Shown here: one piece after another, positions 1 through 8,180 of the stretch
Position numbering within the stretch: position 1 is the first letter of the stretch
Layout of the letters: each line of letters opens with the position of its first letter
Assembly: GCF_900454865.1 (NCBI RefSeq)
Contig: NZ_UGTV01000015.1
Coordinates: forward strand, 806,001 to 870,000
Direction of reading: 5' to 3'
Length of the DNA stretch: 64,000 bases
Origin: Pasteurella canis
GTDB lineage: Bacteria; Pseudomonadota; Gammaproteobacteria; Enterobacterales; Pasteurellaceae
Position numbers and translations under genes: made by a program
The notes under the pieces: model-generated
The model's database searches: none
What the model was told of the DNA's origin: nothing
Seen by the model: the letters and a program-made list of their open reading frames with translations, nothing else

Positions 1-542
1 TAATCAAGCGGATTTGTTGATTTCATCATTTCAATACGATGTTTTTCTGCATTAACATGATCGGCATTTTCAGTAACAACCATTTGTAAGAAAATTTCAT
101 CAAGTAAAGTGCGGTTCATTTTTACAAATGTATTATCTGCACATTTCCAATCTATCTCGTTAATTTTATCGATAACCTTATCTAAACCGAGATACTTCGT
201 TTTTTCTTCTTCGCCAGTCTGGAACCATTTACCTACACGCTCAATATAGACACCACCTAAACCATTTTTATAGCGTTTTTCTTTAATTTTTTCCCAAACC
301 TCATTTTGCTGCTCTGCGAGTTTAGCTTCATCAATAATCCACTTTTCACCATCCCATTTTTGCAATGTTGATTCTGGCTTACTCACTAATTTAAACTCAC
401 CATTACACTCAACTATGCAATGTGTATTGAGTATTGATTCATTCTCAATTTCAAGATCAAGCTCAATAAAGTCATCTATATTTTTTGGTTTAGGAAAGAT
501 TTGATATTGATTTAAATCACTTTTTAAAAAATAGATTTTCAT
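1..542 (-). CDS. DUF4376-type tail fibre/assembly protein, partial
   Basis: An open frame begins with ATG at 542 and runs off the left edge of the window, giving about 180 residues. The C-terminal part, with motifs such as GLGGVYIERVGKWFQT and DEIFLQMV, resembles the DUF4376 domain found in small proteins next to phage tail fibre genes. It lies directly downstream of the collagen-like fibre gene in the same direction, so a fibre-associated role is inferred. The true 3' end is outside the window, so length and completeness are unknown. Confidence 0.7.
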   Translation of the reverse strand, partial: MKIYFLKSDLNQYQIFPKPKNIDDFIELDLEIENESILNTHCIVECNGEFKLVSKPESTLQKWDGEKWIIDEAKLAEQQNEVWEKIKEKRYKNGLGGVYIERVGKWFQTGEEEKTKYLGLDKVIDKINEIDWKCADNTFVKMNRTLLDEIFLQMVVTENADHVNAEKHRIEMMKSTNPLD

Positions 543-549
543 AAGACCC

Positions 550-1374
550 TCAAATAATATATATAGATTTCAGGTATCTGCCACCTGTTTCTGATATGCG
601 CATACTTGTACCAGAGGTATTAAGTTCGAATTTAAGTTGCCTAACATCAGTCCACGCGTGATACCATATGACAGAAAGGAACGATATACTCCCATCTGTT
701 TTGTTTTCGATGTTAAACGCATTAAAACTCACAACCTCAACTAAATTATTATCTGTTAGAGTGTGACTTTGACCATGCTGCATGAGAACGATAACAGTCT
801 TGCCTAATACATTCTTACTTAATGTAATATCCCCAGAGTTCACGTTGCCCGCCCAAACTCGCTCAGGTTGTGCTTGTAAAGATTCGTATACATAATTGTA
901 CAACTCACCAACAGCATACTCACTAACTGGAACATTTCTTCTATTACCGTTGTATGAGTTAGATATCTCTCCTTCATAACCTGCGGGACCACGAGGTCCT
1001 ATTGGTCCTTGCTTCCCTTGAGGCCCAGTGGACCCTCGAGGTCCAATATCACCTTTAGGTCCTTTTATATTTATTGAGCTTGGATTGGGTAAATTACCAT
1101 CATTAGTCCAGCTTAATATTCCTGCACTAGATAAACTCGGTGTAAATGTATATCCATTACGACCATCTGAACCAGAGGGACCCGTAATACCATCACGCCC
1201 TGCCGGTCCTCGTTCTCCTATTGGTCCTTGAGGACCTGGATCACCTTTATCTCCTTTTATCCCTCTAACAGTTTGTATGGTTTGTTCAAGCTCTTTGATT
1301 TTATTCAGCACATTAAGCAGCTTTTCACTCACTGCTTGCGCAAAATCAATTAGTCTTTTATTTAAATTAGCCAT
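550..1374 (-). CDS. Collagen-like phage tail fibre protein
   Basis: This 274-residue protein has a short N-terminal helix followed by two blocks of Gly-X-Y repeats (about residues 38-70 and 104-135; for example GDKGDPGPQGPIG and GPRGPAG). A C-terminal beta-rich domain follows. This layout is typical of phage side-tail fibre or receptor-binding proteins, where the collagen repeats trimerise a stalk. The start codon overlaps the 3' end of the gpM-like gene by 8 bases, so translation is coupled. It is odd that it follows gpM directly without L, K, I and J homologues. Host receptor unknown. Confidence 0.8.
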   Translation of the reverse strand: MANLNKRLIDFAQAVSEKLLNVLNKIKELEQTIQTVRGIKGDKGDPGPQGPIGERGPAGRDGITGPSGSDGRNGYTFTPSLSSAGILSWTNDGNLPNPSSINIKGPKGDIGPRGSTGPQGKQGPIGPRGPAGYEGEISNSYNGNRRNVPVSEYAVGELYNYVYESLQAQPERVWAGNVNSGDITLSKNVLGKTVIVLMQHGQSHTLTDNNLVEVVSFNAFNIENKTDGSISFLSVIWYHAWTDVRQLKFELNTSGTSMRISETGGRYLKSIYII

Positions 1375-1795
1375 TAAATTGCTCCAATTTTTTATCCAAG
1401 ATAGCGACTAAATCTGGTACATCACCGATGGCACATTCTCCCGACGATGATTGAGAGACTTTTGTGTCTGCCACTTCTTTAAATGCACAAGTGAATTCTG
1501 TATAAGTAATACCAACTTTAGCTGGCCATTGTGTACAGACGACTTTCTTTTTCTCTTTAGATATCGGGTCGATAAAATAAAAAGGCTCAACACCTTTATG
1601 CTGAGCCAAAAACTTATCAACTTCTATCGCTTCACTTCGCCTTACTTTGACAACAACCGAAAATGTACGTAACAGATTATTTATTCCAGCCACTTGTCGC
1701 TGTGTATAACCATCGCCAAAATCCCGTTCATAAATTTTAGGTGCATTGTCCATACTTAATTCTGGACGCACACACCACTTAAATTCTTGAATCAT
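1367..1795 (-). CDS. Phage minor tail protein M-like (gpM)
   Basis: A 142-residue protein with the conserved pattern of the lambda gpM family: an N-terminal (F/Y)xWxxxP stretch, then YERDFGDGYTQR and a later FYFIDP. gpM acts at the tail tip after the tape measure protein, and here the gene overlaps the 3' end of the tape measure gene by 4 bases (ATGA-type coupling). The position immediately downstream of the tape measure supports the call. Confidence 0.82.
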   Translation of the reverse strand: MIQEFKWCVRPELSMDNAPKIYERDFGDGYTQRQVAGINNLLRTFSVVVKVRRSEAIEVDKFLAQHKGVEPFYFIDPISKEKKKVVCTQWPAKVGITYTEFTCAFKEVADTKVSQSSSGECAIGDVPDLVAILDKKLEQFNG

Positions 1796-4700
1796 GAAAA
1801 AGCCCCTCCTGGTCTAAAGTTAGTTTGAATCATTTCACTTGCTTCTTGTTTTGCTATATTGCGTACGAGTTCGATTGTCAACTCAAGCTGTCCGCCTTTT
1901 TGTTTAGTTGAAACATTAGCTTGTGCTGGTTCACCATTGTTGATGACTTTCACAGAAATATTTGGCGTGCTTGATTGAAATGAAGAAGTCGGCAGGCGTG
2001 GAACAGATACGCCACCACCACTAGAAAAGCCACGTTTTCCATAGTTTAAGTAATTGAGATAATCCAAACCAAGACGTGCTGTCGCTTCTTTTGTGATAAC
2101 ATATTCCCCTCTGTGAACAATCCCAGCAGGTTGATACTTGCCTCCGTCGCCCGTATAGCCACCGCTGGAAAATCCTACACTCGAAATTTGCGAGATAACA
2201 TTCACACCCGCTGCTGCAACAGCAGCCATGTTGGCAAATTTTTGTGCTGGCGTAAGGGAATCAGGAGCAGCCATTGCCTGAGCGATAGCTTGTGATAATT
2301 TCACAGTTGCCTCAGCAATCGCAAATGCTTTACTTACTGCGAACATTGCTTTATATGCAGATGATTGTTTACCTGCTGATTGCTCTACCATTGAAGCAAG
2401 ATTGCCAAAAGCTCCCCCTAGATCATTTAAACCAGCAGCATATGTACTCATTTCTTTCTGAAACTGATCATTTTTATAACGGTCTTTAATTTCTTGAATC
2501 CGTGCTTGATGCTCTTCCTCAAGACCCTCTTTATTCGCATAGAACGCATTAATCAACGCAATTTCTTCCGCTTGTTTATTCGCTAAATCTTGATTCGGGT
2601 CAAACTGCCCCCTTAACTTAGCTAGTGGATCTACTGCGTTCTGTGCCATTCCCTGAGCGTAATTCAAAGTCACCGCATTTACCGCACGTTGCGCTTGTTG
2701 GAGTGTTAACTCGTTTGCTTGTTGAAGTTCACGAATGACAGCGATGTCTTCCTCAAGTTTAGCTTTTAAACCGACTTCTGGCGCATACTGTGAAGCAAGT
2801 TCAAGACGTTGCTTAGCAAAACGTTGAGTAATCGCAAGTTTAGCTGTTTCATATTCTTGATGTGAAACAATCCCTTTCTTGTTATATTCCTCTAAACGTT
2901 GAAACATCCTTGCTTGTTCAAGCACTATTTCACCCAAAGTTGAACTACTTTTTTGTCGCAATTCATCATAGAAATTTAGCCAGTTTTGGCGAGTTCTTTC
3001 GCCCTTTGATTGACTTTGGGCTAAATTTTGAGCTAAAAACTCTTTCTCTTTCTGCGCTAGAATTGCTTTTTTATCCTCATCGCTATAATGATCACCAAGG
3101 TTAAGCACATAATCCTGAGCCTGTAATTTAGATTTTTTATATGGGTCTTTCTCTCCTGTTATTTCAGAACGACGCTTTGATTGCTCAATTAATTTTTTAG
3201 CACCTTCACTTAATTTAGGCGTAGTATCTAAACCTATGTTAATTCCATTAAGTTTTTGAAACTCAATGACAAGTCCAGTCACTGTACCTGTTAATTTTGC
3301 TATCTGACTGACAGTGTCTTTCGATTTTTCACCAAACTCCTTAATTTTCTCAATCGCTATTACAGTTGAATCTATTAATGGTGTAAGTTGTTGAGTATAT
3401 AACTCTTGTTTATTATTTAATTCTGTTTGAATGTCTGTCGCGGTTTGGTTTGCTGAATTAAGCTTTAACTGTTGTTCTCTTAATTCTTGTTTCTTAATAA
3501 CGGACTTTCTTTCTAATTCAACAATGCGAGCTGTATTATCAATGATTTTCTGATAACCCTGATAGCCAGTCTGGACAACCTTTCCGTGTTGTTCTTTCGC
3601 TTTTTCTAATTCTAAATTTAAATTTTCGTACTCTTTTGTTAACTTTAAAACTTCATTTTTTTGTTCATCAATACCTTGTGCTACTTTTGCCGCTGTTGCT
3701 TGAAGGGTAGCACTATCCATTTTCTTTAAAGCTTCGGTCGTTAAATCAAGATTATTAGCAAATTCTAATGCTTCTTTTTTAGCTTGTTCCGCTTTCTGAT
3801 ACCACTCATACATCGCTGAACCCGCTATTGAAGCAGCTAAAGCTAACGCGCCCCAAGGTCCCCCAAGAAAAGCAAGAGCTTTACCCAAAACACTAGCAGA
3901 ACGTCTTGCCGCAGCTAATTTTGTTGTAGCGGTTGCTTGTGCCTCAATTAAAGCCGTTTCTCGTAGAGTTTGAGCTTGCATTTCGGCACTTAACGCTATT
4001 CTCAATTCTTCTGTTCTTGCAAGATTAATCTTAGCTTGTAAACTTGCAATATAAGTTTGTGTGGCTTTTAGTTCCGTTGCAATTTGAGCCTGTTCTGCTT
4101 TTGTTAGCCAAATAGTCTTTTGTGCGAGTTCACTTACTGCTTGTGCTTTATCAAAAGCCTCTTTTGCTTTTGGACCAAACTTAATTAAGGCAAAAGTAGA
4201 TGCCGTTGTTACTGCTGATGTAGCCAAAAAATCAAAATTCTTAGCTAAAAAATCAATGCTTTTTGCAAGCCCTGATGTTACACCAATAGTATTATTAGCT
4301 TCACCAATCCACTTTGTTGCTGAGGTATTTAAATTTTCTAATGCACTTGATACCGTTAAAATTCGTGTACTAAACTGAGTGTCTACACTTGATTTAGCCT
4401 TTTCTAAAGCCTTAACTAAAATATCACCCGTTAATTTACCGTCATTCGCCATTTGACGAAGTTCGCCTGTCGTCACACCTAACCCTCTAGCAATAGCTTG
4501 TGCTAAACCTGGCGTTTGCTCCATTACTGAATTAAATTCTTGACCACGAAAAACACCTGATGCTAAAGATTGACCAAATTGCATTAATGCTGCTTGGGCT
4601 GCTGCCGAACTTGCCCCAGAAATAGCTACTGCTTTTGATACTGTTTCTGTTAAACTTGCGACCTGACTTTGTGAAATCCCTAATTGTTGAGCATTTTGAG

Positions 4701-5079
4701 CAAATCGTTGGTAAACACTAGAAGTTGCATCCACACTTTGTGCCGTCTTTAATGAAATATCAAATACAGATTGCAATGCTCTAGAACTATTAATTCCCTG
4801 TTCTTCAACCAAGCGTAGTTTATTGCCAATATTAGTATAAACATCCGCTTGACGAATAAACGCTTGTGCTCCACTTCCTAAATATCTTCCGATCCCCGCA
4901 GAAATAGCAATATTTGAATTGCGATTCAAATTCTTAGCAGCTTGTTCAATATTATTTAAATATTGTGTTGTCCGTTCTGAGAATTGTTTTGCTTTTCTCT
5001 GGGCTTTTTCTAGATTGCTTTGGAATTTAGCTTGTTCTAGTGCTAAATGGATATGTAAATAACTTAATGTTCCAGACAT
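1792..5079 (-). CDS. Phage tail tape measure protein
   Basis: A 1095-residue protein. The first 280 residues contain a classic tape measure N-terminal domain (motifs SSVYQRFAQNAQ, MQFGQSLASGVFRGQEF, MEQTPGLAQAIARG). A hydrophobic stretch lies around residue 400, long coiled-coil or Gln/Glu/Lys-rich segments span about 430-850, and a Gly-rich C-terminal region has GIVHRGEYVI. It sets tail length and is extruded during DNA injection. In lambda it directly follows G/T; here about 5.6 kb of accessory genes separate it from the GT frame. A terminator-like hairpin lies just upstream of its start, so expression should need antiterminated read-through. Confidence 0.93.
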   Translation of the reverse strand: MSGTLSYLHIHLALEQAKFQSNLEKAQRKAKQFSERTTQYLNNIEQAAKNLNRNSNIAISAGIGRYLGSGAQAFIRQADVYTNIGNKLRLVEEQGINSSRALQSVFDISLKTAQSVDATSSVYQRFAQNAQQLGISQSQVASLTETVSKAVAISGASSAAAQAALMQFGQSLASGVFRGQEFNSVMEQTPGLAQAIARGLGVTTGELRQMANDGKLTGDILVKALEKAKSSVDTQFSTRILTVSSALENLNTSATKWIGEANNTIGVTSGLAKSIDFLAKNFDFLATSAVTTASTFALIKFGPKAKEAFDKAQAVSELAQKTIWLTKAEQAQIATELKATQTYIASLQAKINLARTEELRIALSAEMQAQTLRETALIEAQATATTKLAAARRSASVLGKALAFLGGPWGALALAASIAGSAMYEWYQKAEQAKKEALEFANNLDLTTEALKKMDSATLQATAAKVAQGIDEQKNEVLKLTKEYENLNLELEKAKEQHGKVVQTGYQGYQKIIDNTARIVELERKSVIKKQELREQQLKLNSANQTATDIQTELNNKQELYTQQLTPLIDSTVIAIEKIKEFGEKSKDTVSQIAKLTGTVTGLVIEFQKLNGINIGLDTTPKLSEGAKKLIEQSKRRSEITGEKDPYKKSKLQAQDYVLNLGDHYSDEDKKAILAQKEKEFLAQNLAQSQSKGERTRQNWLNFYDELRQKSSSTLGEIVLEQARMFQRLEEYNKKGIVSHQEYETAKLAITQRFAKQRLELASQYAPEVGLKAKLEEDIAVIRELQQANELTLQQAQRAVNAVTLNYAQGMAQNAVDPLAKLRGQFDPNQDLANKQAEEIALINAFYANKEGLEEEHQARIQEIKDRYKNDQFQKEMSTYAAGLNDLGGAFGNLASMVEQSAGKQSSAYKAMFAVSKAFAIAEATVKLSQAIAQAMAAPDSLTPAQKFANMAAVAAAGVNVISQISSVGFSSGGYTGDGGKYQPAGIVHRGEYVITKEATARLGLDYLNYLNYGKRGFSSGGGVSVPRLPTSSFQSSTPNISVKVINNGEPAQANVSTKQKGGQLELTIELVRNIAKQEASEMIQTNFRPGGAFS

Positions 5080-5093
5080 AAATTTTCTCCATA

Positions 5094-5124
5094 AAAAAAG
5101 CTCACCGAAGTGAGCTTTAATTCA
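5094..5124 (-). terminator. Rho-independent terminator upstream of the tape measure gene
   Basis: On the minus strand an AAGCTCAC/GTGAGCTT stem with a TTCG loop is followed by seven T residues. It ends the small membrane gene at 5137-5388 and lies within the untranslated leader of the tape measure gene. Late transcripts must therefore read through it. Confidence 0.85.
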
Positions 5125-5136
5125 AAATTAACTTAT

Positions 5137-5388
5137 TTAGTATTCATTTTTAAAAAATACTTTATGAAAAATCTCTTTACGTTTTCCTTTAGGCGCAAAT
5201 AGACAGATACCTAGTGCCACTATCGCCCAAAGAAAAATAAAGCTACCGCCTATAAATAAAATGAGAAGTTGATCTGTAAATAAAGAGTACACAATCATGC
5301 CAATAGAAATCAAGGAAATGAAAAAAACAATTCCCCATGCTGACGTATTGATAATTTTCATTAAACTATTTAATACTGAATTCAACAT
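5137..5388 (-). CDS. Small phage membrane protein, unknown
   Basis: An 83-residue protein with two to three hydrophobic segments (about 18-36 and 41-66) and a basic C-terminal tail (KGKRKEIFHK). A good ribosome-binding site (AGGAGG-like) precedes ATG at 5388. I do not recognise a family. It is bracketed by terminators and sits at the distal end of the accessory island in the tail operon, so a moron-type (lysogenic conversion or superinfection exclusion) role is possible but unproven. Confidence 0.6.
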   Translation of the reverse strand: MLNSVLNSLMKIINTSAWGIVFFISLISIGMIVYSLFTDQLLILFIGGSFIFLWAIVALGICLFAPKGKRKEIFHKVFFKNEY

Positions 5389-5436
5389 ATTTCACCTCCT
5401 TATTTACCTTCAAACATAACAAAAATAGTCTATTTT

Positions 5437-5472
5437 TTCAACCGCACTATAAAAAGTGCGGTCGTTTTTTCA
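5437..5472 (-). terminator. Uptake-sequence dyad terminator after an antirepressor gene
   Basis: An inverted pair of Haemophilus-type uptake cores (ACCGCACT...AGTGCGGT) forms a hairpin followed by an A/T-rich run on the minus strand. It lies just 3' of the antirepressor gene ending at 5480. Use of paired uptake sequences as terminators is a known Pasteurellaceae habit. Confidence 0.7.
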
Positions 5473-5479
5473 GTGAGTT

Positions 5480-6310
5480 TTATGCTCTTACTCCAGTTAA
5501 ATTTCTCTTATCAATAATCTTCTCTGCTAAATCTAACCAATGGATACATTGTGCTTGGCAATCATAGGCTAAGCCTGTGAGCTTAGGTCTTCCGTATTCT
5601 GCGCCTAATAATTTCAACAAGGAATCCAATAAAATACTCACTTCATATCCTAATTGTCGCCCACGTTGTCCGTGTTTATATAAAGAATAAAACACATTGT
5701 AAGGCACGACAATTTCATCTTCTTTCACTTTTGGCGATGTGTCTGTTATGAGCTCGCCCTCTAAAACGATCTTGTGAATATACTCAACCGCCATAGGAAT
5801 CTGTTCTGGTGTCAGTTCATCAATATGTTGCACATTAAAGCGTTGATGAATGAGTGAATAAGCATCTGAATAGATTAAACCTTTTTTACTGACCAACTGG
5901 CTAACAGCTTGTCTTAGTCCTGTTCTTTCGTCTGTGGTTGTTTTTCTTTCTGCTTTGCCGTGATACCAATAGTTATAAAGTGCCTCGAAACATTCTTCTT
6001 GGTATTGGATTACTTTTTCTTTTAAATCTGACCGCACTTTTTCAGGATTAATGCTAAATAACCAGCCATTGAGTTTTTTAAGTGGCATACAGAGCATTTC
6101 ATAAGTCTTGCCATCAGATCCAGTTGAGTTCATATGAACCCAACTGAATTTTTCTTTTTGTTCAATGAGTTTTCTCTTTTGAGTTCCCCAAGATAAGCCT
6201 AATGCTTCAACGATTGGTTTAACCGCTGTATAGATTACATCATCGACTTTTAAAGTAATTAATTGAGAGCCATAAAAAGAGATGGTTTGAGTTGAGATTT
6301 GATTAGACAT
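5480..6310 (-). CDS. Phage antirepressor, P22_AR_N/P22_AR_C type (controlled by C4-C)
   Basis: A 276-residue protein. Residues 1-130 form a P22-antirepressor N-terminal domain (motifs IVEALGL, LCMPLKKLNGWLFSINPEKVRSD, YQEECFEALYNYW), and residues 140-190 resemble the P22_AR_C region (GLIYSDAYSLIHQRF). Family members bind and inactivate phage repressors. It is a close paralogue of the protein at 17791-18651. Its ribosome-binding site GGAG at about 6316-6319 lies inside a sequence complementary to the C4 antisense RNA encoded just upstream, so translation is probably shut off in the lysogen. Confidence 0.85.
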   Translation of the reverse strand: MSNQISTQTISFYGSQLITLKVDDVIYTAVKPIVEALGLSWGTQKRKLIEQKEKFSWVHMNSTGSDGKTYEMLCMPLKKLNGWLFSINPEKVRSDLKEKVIQYQEECFEALYNYWYHGKAERKTTTDERTGLRQAVSQLVSKKGLIYSDAYSLIHQRFNVQHIDELTPEQIPMAVEYIHKIVLEGELITDTSPKVKEDEIVVPYNVFYSLYKHGQRGRQLGYEVSILLDSLLKLLGAEYGRPKLTGLAYDCQAQCIHWLDLAEKIIDKRNLTGVRA

Positions 6311-6319
6311 AATTGTCTC

Positions 6320-6336
6320 CTACTTGTTTTTTCGAA
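6320..6336 (-). promoter_or_regulatory. C4-C target site (a2/b2) at the antirepressor ribosome-binding site
   Basis: On the minus strand this reads TTCGAAAAAACAAGTAG, directly next to GGAG and the ATG at 6310. The C4-C RNA contains CTACTTG and GGTTTTCGAA, complementary to both parts of the site. Pairing would cover the Shine-Dalgarno region. Upstream partial copies of the same two sequences (6543-6549 and about 6558-6566) correspond to the a1/b1 sites known from phage P1 c4. Confidence 0.75.
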
Positions 6337-6360
6337 GTTTAGATAACCCTAGAATTAGGG

Positions 6361-6439
6361 TGCCAAGAGGTTCGAAAACCGCAAGTAGTCGGTCGGAGTT
6401 ATTTCCTTTTCAGGTATTGTATTCCTCGCCCTCTCGGCA
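6361..6439 (-). ncRNA. C4 antisense RNA, copy C
   Basis: A 79 nt element whose ends form a basal stem, TGCCGAGAGG with CCTCTTGGCA (one G-T pair). It contains the conserved block GAATACAATACC followed by GGAAATAACTCCG, then a CCG/CGG hairpin presenting the loop ACTACTTG, then GGTTTTCGAAC. Layout and motifs match the C4 antisense RNA family (phages P1 and P7; Rfam c4). The loop complements the ribosome-binding region of the downstream antirepressor gene. Family knowledge: C4 represses antirepressor synthesis by antisense pairing. Confidence 0.85.
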
Positions 6440-6577
6440 TAGATGAATTTTGGGTATGCGTAATCAAAATTCTTGAGAGAAAGAAACAGATCACAAATTT
6501 TACGCATAAAAAAACCGCTATGCTATCGGGTGCGGATTACCGCTACTTGCTTATAAGGTTTCGACGCCTTGAGAGTG

Positions 6578-6606
6578 ATAGTAAGGTAAAATGGATATGT
6601 TGTCAA
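6578..6606 (-). promoter_or_regulatory. Promoter of the C4-C module
   Basis: TTGACA (6606-6601), a 17-base spacer and TACTAT (6583-6578) give a near-consensus sigma70 promoter on the minus strand. Its -35 box begins immediately after the TAA stop of the truncated antirepressor at 6607-6972. It would give phage-independent transcription of the C4 RNA in a lysogen. Confidence 0.75.
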
Positions 6607-6972
6607 TTATGAGAAATAAAGTTTCTTACTGTTCAGATGTAATTGTAAGGCTTTGTAACACTCTTTTTTGTATGTAATCAATAAATCTCGGATTTCGGGT
6701 TTAACACGTTTTACATCAATACCGAACAACCATCCATTTAAGTAATCAATTGGAAGACAAAGCATTTGTTGATCACCACTATTCGTAGGTGCGGTTATGA
6801 TAACCGTACCTTGACTTAACACCTCATCACGTTGAATACGTTGACGTTGCCCATCCCAATTTAAGCCAATATTCTCGCAGATTGGTTTCATTGCAACATA
6901 GCAAATACTGTTGTGTTCAAAAGTGGAAAGTGGTTGATTGTGGAAGTTGATAGTTTGAATTTGAGCTGTCAT
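6607..6972 (-). CDS. Short antirepressor N-domain protein (controlled by C4-D)
   Basis: A 121-residue protein comprising only a P22_AR_N-type domain (IGLNWDGQRQRIQ, MLCLPIDYLNGWLFGIDVKRV, YKKECYKALQLH). Its paralogues carry an extra C-terminal domain of about 150 residues that is absent here. The frame stops exactly where the C4-C promoter begins, suggesting the 3' half was replaced when the neighbouring module arrived. It could still dimerise with full-length paralogues or act as a partial antirepressor; this is inference. Confidence 0.75.
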   Translation of the reverse strand: MTAQIQTINFHNQPLSTFEHNSICYVAMKPICENIGLNWDGQRQRIQRDEVLSQGTVIITAPTNSGDQQMLCLPIDYLNGWLFGIDVKRVKPEIRDLLITYKKECYKALQLHLNSKKLYFS

Positions 6973-6991
6973 TTTGAGTTTCCTTTTGAGA
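6970..6991 (-). promoter_or_regulatory. C4-D target site overlapping the start codon
   Basis: On the minus strand TCTCAAAAGG lies upstream and CTCAAAATG includes the start codon of the short antirepressor. The C4-D RNA carries two TTTTGAG segments complementary to these. Pairing would occlude both the ribosome-binding site and the ATG. Confidence 0.72.
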
Positions 6992-7014
6992 GAAGTACCC
7001 TAATCGAATTAGGG

Positions 7015-7092
7015 TGATCGAGAGCTCAAAACTAGCTCAAAATCTAGCGGACTTATTCCCCGAAGGTATTGTATTCGTCGCACTCTCGATCA
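7015..7092 (-). ncRNA. C4 antisense RNA, copy D
   Basis: A 78 nt element closed by a perfect ten-base-pair stem (TGATCGAGAG with CTCTCGATCA). It has the conserved GAATACAATACC block and GGAATAAGTCCG. The specificity hairpin CTAG-ATTTTGAG-CTAG differs in both stem strands from the other copies yet stays paired, a compensatory change supporting the fold. A second TTTTGAGCT follows. An ACCCTAAT/ATTAGGGT hairpin follows the RNA before the gene. Confidence 0.85.
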
Positions 7093-7233
7093 TTGATACT
7101 AAATTATTGTCTATGCCTAAATTTGTTGATGAGAAAAAGAAGCAAATTTAAAGCATAAAAAAATCACACTGACGGGGTGTTTACTATCCTTATGGATACC
7201 GTTTTGAGAAAGGCTTTTGAGACCTTGTTTTAA

Positions 7234-7262
7234 AATATAAAACAAAAATCCCACTGTGTAAA
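7234..7262 (-). promoter_or_regulatory. Promoter of the C4-D module overlapping a terminator
   Basis: TTTACA (7262-7257), a 17-base spacer and TATATT (7239-7234) on the minus strand. The -35 box lies in the loop of the terminator that ends the DUF2335 gene (ATCCCACT/AGTGGGAT then TTTTTG). The spacing and the ATTTTTGTT core match the C4-E promoter, indicating common descent. Confidence 0.65.
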
Positions 7263-7275
7263 GTGGGATTAAGAT

Positions 7276-7764
7276 TTATTCTTCATTTGTATTCTTGTCC
7301 GTGTGAGGTGTTACTATTTTTCCAACTGCAAATACACCTGCTAACGCAACAAGGACGCTAATCATAACAGTAACTGACAACCCATACTGCCCTTTTTCCA
7401 TCAGGGAAAAGCAAAAGAAAACAACCAATGCAACGCTTATCATAGCAAAAACTAAACCTAACCCTCTAATAAATAAAGACCATTTAGGGATAGAATAACG
7501 ATTTTTTTGCTCGTTTTCAGCTAATCTCATAATTCTGTCAGCCCCATTAGGGATGAGTTCATTATATTTCTGCATTTCTTTAGCCATAGGAAGAGGTCCT
7601 GAATGACTAATCTGCTGCTGAACAAGTAATGATATCACGCCACTTGCTTCTGGAGTATCTAAAACTTGTTCAAGTAGCTCTGGTGTTTTAACAACTTTTT
7701 GAACTATGTCATTGTTGTTATCCAGTGCAACTAAGTCAGCTTCATCCTGTTGTTTTTCCTGCAT
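7276..7764 (-). CDS. DUF2335 family membrane protein
   Basis: A 162-residue protein with an acidic N-terminal half, the GPLP...YNELIPNGADRIMRLAE motif typical of DUF2335, and two transmembrane segments (about 103-125 and 130-150). The family occurs in phages and mobile elements; its function is not established. The start overlaps the preceding 68-residue gene by 23 bases. It probably acts at the inner membrane as a moron. A rho-independent hairpin follows the stop. Confidence 0.7.
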   Translation of the reverse strand: MQEKQQDEADLVALDNNNDIVQKVVKTPELLEQVLDTPEASGVISLLVQQQISHSGPLPMAKEMQKYNELIPNGADRIMRLAENEQKNRYSIPKWSLFIRGLGLVFAMISVALVVFFCFSLMEKGQYGLSVTVMISVLVALAGVFAVGKIVTPHTDKNTNEE

Positions 7765-7948
7765 CTTCTGACTTTCTCATTGCTTTATACAAATAACCAC
7801 CTACAGCGTTCCAGTCCTCTTTTAGTTTTATTTGATCATCGCTTGCAGGACGTACATTTATAGGAGTGAAAATAGAGCCAATATTCAAAATTGATCCCAT
7901 GCCTATCATAAAACTTGCAACATATGTTAGTTTGTGTGATGTTTTCAT
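7742..7948 (-). CDS. Small hypothetical protein, first gene of the DUF2335 pair
   Basis: A 68-residue protein with a hydrophobic N-terminus (about residues 8-27) and a charged C-terminus. A strong Shine-Dalgarno sequence, GAGGAGGAG, precedes the ATG at 7948. It overlaps the DUF2335 gene, so the two are probably translated together. I recognise no family. An imperfect AGCTTGCC...GCGAGCT hairpin with a T tract lies upstream at about 7978-8010. Confidence 0.55.
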   Translation of the reverse strand: MKTSHKLTYVASFMIGMGSILNIGSIFTPINVRPASDDQIKLKEDWNAVGGYLYKAMRKSEDAGKTTG

Positions 7949-8180
7949 AGTGCGCTCCTCCTCAATTTTTTGACTAAAAAAGCTCGCACAAGTTCTATTG
8001 GCAAGCTACATCTTTAGTTAAATTGCTACAAAGAACAAAATGATTACTGTCACTAATCTTTGTTAATATGTACTATTAACTCTTAGAAATAATTGTTTAA
8101 GTGTTACTACTTAACTATGACTTACATAGTGCTGACATGGTACTTAATTTTGATAAACTATGCAAATAATTTCGCAATTT

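Noticed and set aside
1028..1231. Plus-strand frame rich in Pro and Gly
   Set aside because: It is the complement of the collagen repeats of the tail fibre gene and has no start signal.
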